Source: a bacterium
GTDB lineage: Bacteria > JALSQH01
NCBI GenBank assembly: GCA_026985515.1
Contig: JALSQH010000242.1
Location: forward strand, 1-6,792
Direction: 5' to 3'
DNA: 6,792 nucleotides
Shown: positions 1 to 6,116 of the stretch, piece by piece
Position numbering within the stretch: the stretch's first letter is position 1
Layout: every line of letters begins with the position of its first letter
Translations under genes and position numbers: made by a program
The notes under the pieces: model-generated
Databases searched by the model: none
What the model was told of the DNA's origin: nothing
Seen by the model: only the letters and a program-made list of their open reading frames with translations

Positions 1-947
1 GAGAATTAGAGCAAAAGTATGAAGAGTTTCAGGTAAGAAGTTTTAAGGAATTTTCGCAGAAACTCGCTGAGAAAGAGTCTACCAGAAGACGGATAAATGA
101 CATTTTAAAAGAACTGCGTGAAAGAGTTAGCACATTTTCGGGACAGAATACACTTAGGGCTACTGGAAAAATTGAAAATTTTGCAGAGAAAATTCTAAAT
201 AATAATAGAGACCTGCTGGAAATGGAACTACCAGATTATTCTGAGGAAGAAATAAGCAGAATCAGAGAAGACTTATCAGAGATTCAGTCAAAAATTGATG
301 CCATCAATCGTAAGAGAAGCGAACTTTCAGAAAAGTTATCACATATCTCAGCTGACATTGAATTAATCCTTGGGAAACCACTTCCCCTTAACTCTGAAAG
401 TGACCTTGAACAGGCCAGAAGCGAACTGAAAAGTTTCATTGAGGGCGTTGAAAAGAAAAAAAGAATGGCAGAAACATTAATTGAAATTCATGAAAGATTG
501 AAGAAGGAAGAAGAGGACAGAATAAAGGAGATTTTTGAAGGTAATGGTGAGTTGCGGCAGAAATTCTCAGAAATCACAGATGGAAGATATGTGGAAGTTA
601 ACTATACCCGTGAGGGAATAAAAGTTAAAACCAGGGATGCTGTTTTACTCTCCCCTGAACAGCTCTCAGGAGGAACCTTTGATCAGCTCTACTTCATGAT
701 ACGACTCGTACTCGGTAACAGAATTTTCCCTGAAGAAAAGGGATTTTTTATTGTTGATGATCCATTTTTAAAATATGACACAGATCGTTTAATAAAACAA
801 TTTCAGGTACTCAAAAAATTTGTTGAAGAAGGATGGCAGGTTATCTACTTCACAGCAAAAGAGGAAATAAGATCAGCAACTGAAGCAACTTTCGGAAGAA
901 ATTACAACTACATAGAATTGAAAAATTTAACACTGTTCTCCCAGTAA
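1..947 (+). CDS. YhaN/SMC-like AAA+ ATPase, C-terminal part (5' end outside window)
   Basis: The frame is open from the left edge (first whole codon at base 3) to TAA at 945-947, giving 314 visible residues. The gene is therefore 5'-truncated, and the ATG at 222 is an internal Met rather than the start. Visible residues 1 to about 180 are Glu/Lys/Arg-rich and helical, as expected of a coiled-coil arm. The distal ATPase half follows: an ABC signature LSGGTFDQLYF at about 221-231, then Walker B GFFIVDDPF with D252-D253 and a D-loop-like KYD. The DDPF form and the TFDQLYF context match the YhaN branch of the SMC/Rad50-like ATPases. Walker A would lie in the missing N-terminus. The H-loop position after the last beta strand (VIYFTAKEE) carries no His. 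Relatives act in DNA end processing or repair, often beside a YhaO/SbcD-type nuclease, but no partner is visible here. The family call is fairly sure and the function is inferred. Confidence 0.8.
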   Translation, partial: ELEQKYEEFQVRSFKEFSQKLAEKESTRRRINDILKELRERVSTFSGQNTLRATGKIENFAEKILNNNRDLLEMELPDYSEEEISRIREDLSEIQSKIDAINRKRSELSEKLSHISADIELILGKPLPLNSESDLEQARSELKSFIEGVEKKKRMAETLIEIHERLKKEEEDRIKEIFEGNGELRQKFSEITDGRYVEVNYTREGIKVKTRDAVLLSPEQLSGGTFDQLYFMIRLVLGNRIFPEEKGFFIVDDPFLKYDTDRLIKQFQVLKKFVEEGWQVIYFTAKEEIRSATEATFGRNYNYIELKNLTLFSQ

Positions 948-2182
948 AGATCCAGAACATCAGTATGGGCAAGAGATAAGAAGTTAGCCTCAAAACCTGA
1001 AGGCGGAATAAGAACTCCATGCTCAATCTGGTAATTGAAAAACGCACTGAATTTTTTCTTATCCTGCTGTGAAACTTCTTTAAAATTACGAGGTTCCCTC
1101 TCCGTAAAAAACATGGTAAACATTGTTCCTTCCTGCACAAATGTTGCTCCCCTGATCCGATCTTTACTCTTTTCATAAAATTCTCTCATCTTTTCCACCA
1201 CTTTATGCCATTTATCCAGATTCTTCTGGAGGTAATCAAGAGTTGCCCAGCCCGCCGCCATCGCCACAGGATTGCCGGATAATGTTCCTGCCTGATAGAC
1301 TTCTCCCTCCGGTGCAACCATTTCCATTATTTCTTTCTTACCACCATAGGCACCAACGGGAAAACCTCCCCCAATAACCTTTCCCAGTGTTACCAGATCA
1401 GGTTCAATCCCTGTTTTTTCCACAGCCCCTCCCGGTGAAACGCGAAAACCAGTCATTACCTCATCAAATATAAGAACTGCACCATACTTATCAGTAACAC
1501 TCCTGAGGGTTTCAAGGAAACCATCAACAGGTCTGACAACCCCCATATTTCCCGCCACCGGTTCAACAATCACTGCTCCAATCTGACTCCCATATTTTTC
1601 AAAAAGCTCTTTTACCCCCTGAATGTCGTTGTATTCAAGGACAAGAGTTTTTGAAACAACTTCTTCAGGTATTCCAGGTGTTCCGGGAAGGGAAAGAGTT
1701 GCCACACCTGACCCTGCACTCACAAGAAGATAATCTACATGACCATGGTAACATCCATTAAATTTCACCACATATTCCTTTCCTGTGTAAGCTCTGGCAA
1801 GCCTGATGGCACTCATCGTGGCTTCTGTTCCGGAATTTACAAATCTTAACTTCTCTATGTGTGGCATGAACTCCTTTATTTTTTCAGCAAGCTTGATTTC
1901 CCACTCAGTAGTCAAACCAAAACTTGTACCCTGCGAAACCACCTTCTGCACTACTTCCACAACATATGGATGCGCATGACCCAGGAGAAGCGGTCCCCAT
2001 GAAAGGATAAAATCAACATACCTGTTCCCATCAGCATCGTAAAGATATGGACCCTTTCCCTTTTCAGCTATCACCGGCTCAGAATCAACATTTTTAAAAG
2101 CTCTGACAGGACTATTCACACCTCCAGGAAAGAGATTTCTGGCTTTTGAATAAATCATTTCAGATTTTTCTATTTTTCTCAT
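908..2182 (-). CDS. hemL: Glutamate-1-semialdehyde 2,1-aminomutase
   Basis: This PLP enzyme converts glutamate-1-semialdehyde to 5-aminolevulinate in the cytoplasm, the last step of the C5 route into all tetrapyrroles. The 424 residues are full family length. The N-terminus carries the HemL hallmark GVNSPVRAF (21-29). Class III aminotransferase landmarks follow in order: SGTEA (117-121), CYHGHVD (144-150), FDEVMTGFR (239-247, D240 for the PLP pyridine nitrogen), TLGKVIGGGFPVGAYGG with Schiff-base K268, and GTLSGNP (299-305). These separate it from general class III aminotransferases. The ATG at 2182 is supported by a purine-rich RBS and by the usual MRxxEKS-like opening. The start lies 23 bp inside the end of ahbB, so the two are probably co-transcribed and translationally coupled. 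The 3' end overlaps the convergent ATPase gene by 40 bp (stop TAG at 908-910). No terminator is visible after it. Confidence 0.97.
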   Translation of the reverse strand: MRKIEKSEMIYSKARNLFPGGVNSPVRAFKNVDSEPVIAEKGKGPYLYDADGNRYVDFILSWGPLLLGHAHPYVVEVVQKVVSQGTSFGLTTEWEIKLAEKIKEFMPHIEKLRFVNSGTEATMSAIRLARAYTGKEYVVKFNGCYHGHVDYLLVSAGSGVATLSLPGTPGIPEEVVSKTLVLEYNDIQGVKELFEKYGSQIGAVIVEPVAGNMGVVRPVDGFLETLRSVTDKYGAVLIFDEVMTGFRVSPGGAVEKTGIEPDLVTLGKVIGGGFPVGAYGGKKEIMEMVAPEGEVYQAGTLSGNPVAMAAGWATLDYLQKNLDKWHKVVEKMREFYEKSKDRIRGATFVQEGTMFTMFFTEREPRNFKEVSQQDKKKFSAFFNYQIEHGVLIPPSGFEANFLSLAHTDVLDLYWENSVKFFNSM

Positions 2183-2672
2183 AATCCTCTTTCCCCCTTT
2201 TTAAATACACTGGACTGGTCTTCTTCAACTCCTTTACCGTTCTCAGTATCCGGAAATCGTCACACCTTAAATCATCAGCAAGAGACCGGATAAGTAAACC
2301 AAGCTCTTCATCGCTTTTTCCATGGATCATTGTGTAGAAGTTGTACTCCCATTTTCCCGGGTAAATTCTTCTGAAGTAAGCATGGGTAACCTGGGGATAC
2401 TTTTTTATGATCTCCTCAACACTGTCCACCATTTCTCCTCCAAGTCTCCATACAACCATTGCATTTGCTGAATATCCCGCTTTTCTGTGTCTTATTACCG
2501 CTCCCACCCTTCTGAGAATCCCCCTGTCAAGAAGTCTTTTCACAATCCCAACAACCTTTTCTTCAGATACCTGCAATTCACCTGCTATCTCCCGGAATGG
2601 GCTTTCTGTTAAAGGAAGGTCACCCTCAAGGAAAGCAAGAATTTTTTTCTCTTCCGAACTTAAATTACTCAT
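2160..2672 (-). CDS. ahbB: Siroheme decarboxylase subunit AhbB-like (Lrp/AsnC fold)
   Basis: AhbA and AhbB together decarboxylate siroheme to 12,18-didecarboxysiroheme in the alternative heme pathway (NirD/L/G/H do the same for heme d1). The 170 residues fit the family. Residues 5-57 form an AsnC-type winged helix (FREIAGELQVSEEKVV), followed by RRVGAVIRHRKAGYSANAMVVW (54-75) and NFYTMIHG (111-118, H117). The HRKAGYSANAMVVW form is typical of AhbB, whereas AhbA usually has a SRKLGY-like version. The usual HCY of AhbB proteins is HAYF here (97-100). A plain Lrp/AsnC regulator is less likely because these blocks are specific to siroheme decarboxylases and hemL follows with overlapping frames. 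The start ATG at 2672 has an in-frame TAG 9 bp upstream, so no longer N-terminus is possible. It is the first gene of its operon. No ahbA is visible, so that partner must lie elsewhere or be absent. Confidence 0.87.
   Translation of the reverse strand: MSNLSSEEKKILAFLEGDLPLTESPFREIAGELQVSEEKVVGIVKRLLDRGILRRVGAVIRHRKAGYSANAMVVWRLGGEMVDSVEEIIKKYPQVTHAYFRRIYPGKWEYNFYTMIHGKSDEELGLLIRSLADDLRCDDFRILRTVKELKKTSPVYLKRGKEDYEKNRKI
2185..2192 (-). promoter_or_regulatory. Ribosome binding site of hemL
   Basis: Read on the minus strand this is AAAGAGGA, ending 2 nt before the hemL ATG at 2182. It sits inside the 3' end of ahbB and supports the choice of this Met as start. A G-run just upstream (GGGGG, 2193-2197) extends the purine tract. 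The spacing is short, so translational coupling to ahbB probably helps. Confidence 0.6.
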
Positions 2673-2698
2673 CTCTGTCTAAACCAATATGCAAAATA

Positions 2699-2726
2699 AT
2701 TATACCCTCCTTGAAGCAAATTTCAA
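2699..2726 (-). promoter_or_regulatory. Predicted sigma70-type promoter of ahbB-hemL
   Basis: On the minus strand there is a -35 TTGAAA (2726-2721), a 16-bp spacer and a perfect -10 TATAAT (2704-2699). Transcription would start near 2692, giving a leader of only about 20 nt before the ahbB ATG. That leader has no strong Shine-Dalgarno, only a weak ACAGAG. An AAGGAGGG run lies between the two boxes and would not be in the transcript. The -35 boxes of this promoter and of the divergent citrate synthase promoter are 25 bp apart. Confidence 0.7.
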
Positions 2727-2751
2727 TAAGACTGAGGCGGCTATTATTTCC

Positions 2752-2780
2752 TTGACAAACAATCCTTCATGTGTTTTAAT
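2752..2780 (+). promoter_or_regulatory. Predicted sigma70-type promoter of citrate synthase
   Basis: A perfect -35 TTGACA (2752-2757), a 17-bp spacer and -10 TTTAAT (2775-2780, five of six consensus bases) lie 54 bp upstream of the citrate synthase ATG. The predicted start of transcription is about 2787, directly before the palindrome at 2789-2809. The promoter is close to consensus, so a strong basal promoter held down by a repressor is a reasonable reading. Confidence 0.75.
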
Positions 2781-2788
2781 AAACTTGA

Positions 2789-2809
2789 ATATTGTATACA
2801 ATATACAAT
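2789..2809. promoter_or_regulatory. Palindromic operator, GntR-type, at citrate synthase promoter
   Basis: Bases 2789-2804 form a perfect 16-bp palindrome, ATATTGTATACAATAT. Overlapping it, 2791-2798 (ATTGTATA) and 2802-2809 (TATACAAT) are perfect 8-bp inverted arms with a 3-bp spacer. The site therefore contains three half-sites in two registers. The core TTGTATACAA fits the GTM-N(0-1)-KAC consensus of GntR-family (FadR/VanR-like) regulators. It covers roughly +2 to +22 of the predicted citrate synthase transcript, a classic position for repression. No regulator gene is in the window. The symmetry is seen directly, while the regulator family is inferred. Confidence 0.6.
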
Positions 2810-2820
2810 TTGAAAACCAA

Positions 2821-2829
2821 AAAGGAGTG
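2821..2829 (+). promoter_or_regulatory. Ribosome binding site of citrate synthase
   Basis: AAAGGAGTG has its GGAG core at 2824-2827, 7 nt before the ATG at 2835. It is the strongest Shine-Dalgarno in the window and fixes the citrate synthase start. Confidence 0.85.
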
Positions 2830-2834
2830 AAGAT

Positions 2835-4139
2835 ATGAAGTTAAAGGAAAAACTGAATGAAAAATTACAGCCATGGAGAGACGAGTTTAACAATCTCAGA
2901 AAGAACTATGCAGACGTTGTTGTAGATGAATCAACAATTGGTAAGATTCTGGGTGGAATGAGAGGTCTGAAATCCCTCCTGTGTGAAACATCCTATCTTG
3001 ATCCAATGGAGGGGATCAGATTCAGGGGTTACACAATCCCAGAAGTAAGAGAAAAGCTCCCAAAACCAGGAAAAGAGCATGAACCATATCCAACCGGACT
3101 CTGGTTTTTACTCCTCACCGGTGAGATTCCCACAGAAGATGAGGTTCTGGAACTTGAAGAGGAAATGAAAAAGAGATGGGACATCCCACAGTATGTAGTT
3201 GATATTTTGAGGGCTGCGCCAACAGACACCCACCCAATGACACTCTTTTCAATGGCAATTCTTTCTCTACAGAGAGAATCACAGTTCTTTAAAGCATATC
3301 AGTCAGGGGTACCAAAAAATGAATTATGGGAATATGCCTTTGAAGATTCACTTACCCTTGTTTCCAAACTTCCACGCATCGCTGCTTACATTTACAGAAT
3401 GAAATACAGAGGAGATACCCACATTGATCCTGATCCAGAGCTTGACTGGGCGGCCAACTTTGCCCACATGTTAGGGGATGATGATCCTGTTTTCTACGAT
3501 CTCATGAGGCTCTATCTTCTGATACACATGGACCATGAGAGTGGTAATGTGAGTGCCCACACGGGACATCTCGTGGCATCAGCCCTCTCCGATCCATTCT
3601 ATGCAATTTCTGCAGCGATGGATGGTCTTGCTGGGCCACTTCATGGACTCGCCAATCAGGAATGTCTCAAATGGATCCTTGATTTAATGGACAGGTATGG
3701 AGGTGTTCCAACAAAAGAACAGATTGAGGAATATGCATGGGAGACACTTAACAGTGGTAGAGTAATTCCCGGTTACGGCCATGCTGTCCTGAGGCAGACA
3801 GATCCAAGGTACACAGCTCAGAGAGAATTTGCAATGAAGTATCTCGCCGATGATCCAGTTGTTCAGACAGTCATGAGGGTATATGAAGTTGTGCCTGAGG
3901 TTCTCAAAAAACATGGAAAAGCCAAGAATCCATGGCCAAATGTTGATGCTCACTCTGGATCACTGCTCTATCATTATGGAATCAGGGAATTTGAATTCTA
4001 CACCGTCTTTTTTGGCGTATCAAGAAGCATGGGTATTACAGCAGAAATTGTCTACGACAGAATCGTAAACTTCCCGATAGAGAGACCCAAGTCGCTCACA
4101 ATGGCAATGTTGAAGGAGATAGCAGAGGGGAAAAAATAA
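2835..4139 (+). CDS. gltA: Citrate synthase, eukaryotic (mitochondrial)-like type
   Basis: The enzyme condenses acetyl-CoA with oxaloacetate to citrate, the entry step of the oxidative TCA cycle, in the cytoplasm. The 434 residues are close to the mature mitochondrial enzyme in size and pattern, with blocks such as GLAGPLHGLANQE, NSGRVIPGYGHAVLR and KAKNPWPNVDAHSG. The catalytic triad is H270, H316 and D371. Substrate-binding residues H234, R325, R397 and R417 are also present. Every one sits exactly 4 positions before its pig-heart counterpart (H274, H320, D375, H238, R329, R401, R421), so the alignment is essentially gapless there. This places it with the mitochondrial-like enzymes described in Geobacter rather than the usual hexameric NADH-regulated bacterial GltA. 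A 2-methylcitrate synthase role is unlikely from this similarity. The gene stands alone, with its own promoter, operator, strong RBS and terminator. The gltA symbol is by function only. Confidence 0.96.
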   Translation: MKLKEKLNEKLQPWRDEFNNLRKNYADVVVDESTIGKILGGMRGLKSLLCETSYLDPMEGIRFRGYTIPEVREKLPKPGKEHEPYPTGLWFLLLTGEIPTEDEVLELEEEMKKRWDIPQYVVDILRAAPTDTHPMTLFSMAILSLQRESQFFKAYQSGVPKNELWEYAFEDSLTLVSKLPRIAAYIYRMKYRGDTHIDPDPELDWAANFAHMLGDDDPVFYDLMRLYLLIHMDHESGNVSAHTGHLVASALSDPFYAISAAMDGLAGPLHGLANQECLKWILDLMDRYGGVPTKEQIEEYAWETLNSGRVIPGYGHAVLRQTDPRYTAQREFAMKYLADDPVVQTVMRVYEVVPEVLKKHGKAKNPWPNVDAHSGSLLYHYGIREFEFYTVFFGVSRSMGITAEIVYDRIVNFPIERPKSLTMAMLKEIAEGKK

Positions 4140-4149
4140 GTTCTTTCAT

Positions 4150-4177
4150 GGAGGGGGAAACTGATCCCCCTCCTTTC
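4150..4177 (+). terminator. Rho-independent terminator after citrate synthase
   Basis: A perfect 9-bp G/C-rich stem, GGAGGGGGA (4150-4158) pairing with TCCCCCTCC (4165-4173), has a 6-nt loop (AACTGA). It is followed by TTTCCTGTCT. The U-tract is short, so some read-through into the downstream gene is possible. It starts 10 bp after the citrate synthase stop and ends about 17 bp before the next ATG. Confidence 0.8.
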
Positions 4178-4193
4178 CTGTCTAACATCAAAA

Positions 4194-6116
4194 ATGAATA
4201 TTTATGTTTCCCTTTTTCTCCTCTATCTTTTATCTTTGATTCCCCTATTTCTGGCAAGGGTAACTCTTTTATTGCTGTATCATTTCAGAAACCTTACTAC
4301 AGTGGAAATCATTCTTTCATTCCTGATGGGGCTGAGAATAGACATCATTACCCTCAATACATTCCTGGGTTTATTTATTTTCCTCCTGGCCATTCCATCG
4401 AAGAAAATCCAGAAAAAGTGGTTCAGGGGAACAGTCGTTACACTCTGGTACCTGGTGCTCGTTGTAATTATTATTTTCTCATTTGGTGACGTTTTCTATT
4501 TTGGATTTGTCAATCGACATGTAACAAAAGAGGTTGTTGCCCTTCAGAATGATATTCACTACATAATAAAATATGAAATGTTCGGGAGATATCTCCCATA
4601 CACCCTCATAACTTTCCTGCTTCTTGCCATTTATTACATACCCTTTCTTAAAATTGCTCTCAAGCCTGTGAAACTGCCTGAAAAATTCGCGACAAGAAGC
4701 CTGTACACCATTTTACTTCTTGCCTTCATCATAATAGGAATACGAGGTAAAATTACAGGCAGACCATTCCAGATAGTTGATGCCTTTTTTGACAATAAGG
4801 CATCCACAGGGAATCTTGCCCTGAATGGATTCTACACTTTTTACAGAACGTCCTTCTTCAAGGAAAATGAACAAAAAAGATCATACAGACATATTGATGA
4901 GGCAATTAAATATGTGAGAGAAAAACTGAAAAGCGAAAGGACAGAATTCATTTCTGAAAAATACCCTCTTGAAAGAAGGTTCACAAGCTTCACCAGTGTT
5001 ATTACCGGTTCATCTCACAGGAAATACAATGTTATTATCATCCTTCTTGAAAGTTTTTGCGCCAAGTACATTGACAGTTTTAATGACGGAGTGGGTGCAA
5101 AATTTCATGTCACACCAAATTTTGATAAGCTGGCATCAGAAGGGATATCCTTTACAAACTTCTACGCCAACGGAGTCAGAAGTCTTGATGGTATTCTCGC
5201 CATTTTCACCGGACTTGTAAGACCCTTTGGCTTTGACTATATCGGGTTTGGCCTGGAATTATCCAACATGTCATACATAGGAAGAATTGCAAAAGCTAAC
5301 GGTTATAAGACAATTGCCATGCAATCTTCCAAAAGGGATTCTTTTAAAATTGGTTCAACAGCAAAAATGGCTGGATTTGATCAGGTTTATGGTGCTGAGG
5401 ATATGAAAAAGACAGGAGATGAGCAGGGATATCCAACCTTTGGAATATGGGACAGATACATGTATGATCTGATGATAAAAAAAATTAACGAGACTGGAGA
5501 GCCATTCCTTGCCTTTGGATTTACATCAGCGACTCACAGTCCTTTCAAGAGCCCAGGAAAAAAATGGGAAAAATATCCTCACAATGATAACAGTGTACTG
5601 GGATACCTTAATACACTCTACTATGCTGACTGGGCTATCGGCCATTTTATAAGAGAAGCAAAGAAATACCCCTGGTTTAAAAGAACAATCTTTTTCTTTG
5701 TCGCTGATCATGCAATACCACTCTCAGATAAGCCTTTGAGAAAAATGGGGTTTAATATAAAAGATAGGCCTCTGGAATTTATGAGGATACCATTGATCAT
5801 CTATGCCCCTTATCTTCTCAAGCCGCAGAAAATAACCTTCACAGCGTCACAGGTGGATATCTTTCCAACAATACTTGATCTTCTTAAATTTAAAACTCCC
5901 TTTGCAACAATCTCAAATTCTCTCTTTGATAAACCAGCAGAAAGGTTTGCTCTGAATCTCAATGGATATCTTTACACCCTCGTTACAGATCATGGATATG
6001 TTCAATTTGATCAGAGATCTATCTACAACAAATATGGCGAATTTGATTTTCCACTGCTTATAAATCTGGATAAGAGTCTGAGCTACCTGTTTACCACGAA
6101 CAGGATATATCCATAG
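4194..6116 (+). CDS. LTA synthase-family membrane sulfatase-fold transferase, first of a tandem pair
   Basis: LtaS/OpgB-family proteins move phosphoglycerol (some relatives phosphoethanolamine) from phospholipid to an envelope acceptor, on the outer face of the inner membrane. The 640 residues show about five membrane segments (roughly 4-28, 50-68, 80-103, 134-153, 168-183). A linker follows (RGK, then GNLALNGFYTFYRTSF at 206-221), then an extracytoplasmic alkaline phosphatase-fold domain from about 275. Expected metal and catalytic residues are E286 (LLESF), S330 (NGVRSLDG), H448 (SATHSP) and D505-H506 (FVADHA). Their spacing closely follows LtaS E255/T300/H416/D475/H476, but the nucleophile position is Ser rather than Thr. 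The ATG at 4194 has no clear Shine-Dalgarno, yet it aligns without a gap to the start of the downstream paralogue. Only 54 bp and a terminator separate it from citrate synthase, and I see no convincing promoter of its own. The acceptor is unknown. Confidence 0.9.
   Translation: MNIYVSLFLLYLLSLIPLFLARVTLLLLYHFRNLTTVEIILSFLMGLRIDIITLNTFLGLFIFLLAIPSKKIQKKWFRGTVVTLWYLVLVVIIIFSFGDVFYFGFVNRHVTKEVVALQNDIHYIIKYEMFGRYLPYTLITFLLLAIYYIPFLKIALKPVKLPEKFATRSLYTILLLAFIIIGIRGKITGRPFQIVDAFFDNKASTGNLALNGFYTFYRTSFFKENEQKRSYRHIDEAIKYVREKLKSERTEFISEKYPLERRFTSFTSVITGSSHRKYNVIIILLESFCAKYIDSFNDGVGAKFHVTPNFDKLASEGISFTNFYANGVRSLDGILAIFTGLVRPFGFDYIGFGLELSNMSYIGRIAKANGYKTIAMQSSKRDSFKIGSTAKMAGFDQVYGAEDMKKTGDEQGYPTFGIWDRYMYDLMIKKINETGEPFLAFGFTSATHSPFKSPGKKWEKYPHNDNSVLGYLNTLYYADWAIGHFIREAKKYPWFKRTIFFFVADHAIPLSDKPLRKMGFNIKDRPLEFMRIPLIIYAPYLLKPQKITFTASQVDIFPTILDLLKFKTPFATISNSLFDKPAERFALNLNGYLYTLVTDHGYVQFDQRSIYNKYGEFDFPLLINLDKSLSYLFTTNRIYP

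Noticed and set aside
222-224. ATG at 222 as the start of the ATPase gene
   Set aside because: The frame is open to the left edge with continuous coiled-coil-like sequence, and there is no RBS before 222, so it is an internal Met.
874-889. Direct repeat AGCAACT/AGCAACT near the end of the ATPase gene
   Set aside because: Two short copies only, within coding sequence; it is consistent with chance and there is no array.
850-1176. Minus-strand open frame over the end of hemL
   Set aside because: It lies in another frame of the well-supported hemL gene, shows no recognisable motif and is a shadow.
2160-2672. AhbB-like protein as an ordinary Lrp/AsnC transcription regulator
   Set aside because: The HRKAGYSANAMVVW and FYTMIHG blocks and the overlap with hemL fit siroheme decarboxylase better than an amino-acid-responsive regulator.
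2407-2682. Plus-strand open frame antisense to ahbB
   Set aside because: Ser/Thr/Pro-rich translation typical of the complement of a coding strand, no RBS or family motif, and ahbB is strongly supported.
2705-2712. AAGGAGGG on the minus strand as the ahbB Shine-Dalgarno
   Set aside because: It is over 30 nt from the ATG, an in-frame TAG lies between, and it falls between the predicted -35 and -10 boxes.
3029-4068. Several short open frames on both strands inside citrate synthase (3029-3229 -, 3684-3953 -, 3883-4068 +)
   Set aside because: All lie within a gene whose every active-site residue is accounted for. None has an RBS or recognisable domain.
4148-4489. Open frame starting ATG at 4148, in another frame over the start of the LtaS-like gene
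   Set aside because: It begins inside the terminator, has a low-complexity Pro/Ser/Phe-rich translation, and overlaps a frame with clear membrane segments and a paralogue downstream.
4969-5711. Short open frames inside the first LtaS-like gene (4969-5220 + and 5526-5711 -)
   Set aside because: They are frame shadows of the sulfatase domain, which carries the metal-site residues in the main frame.
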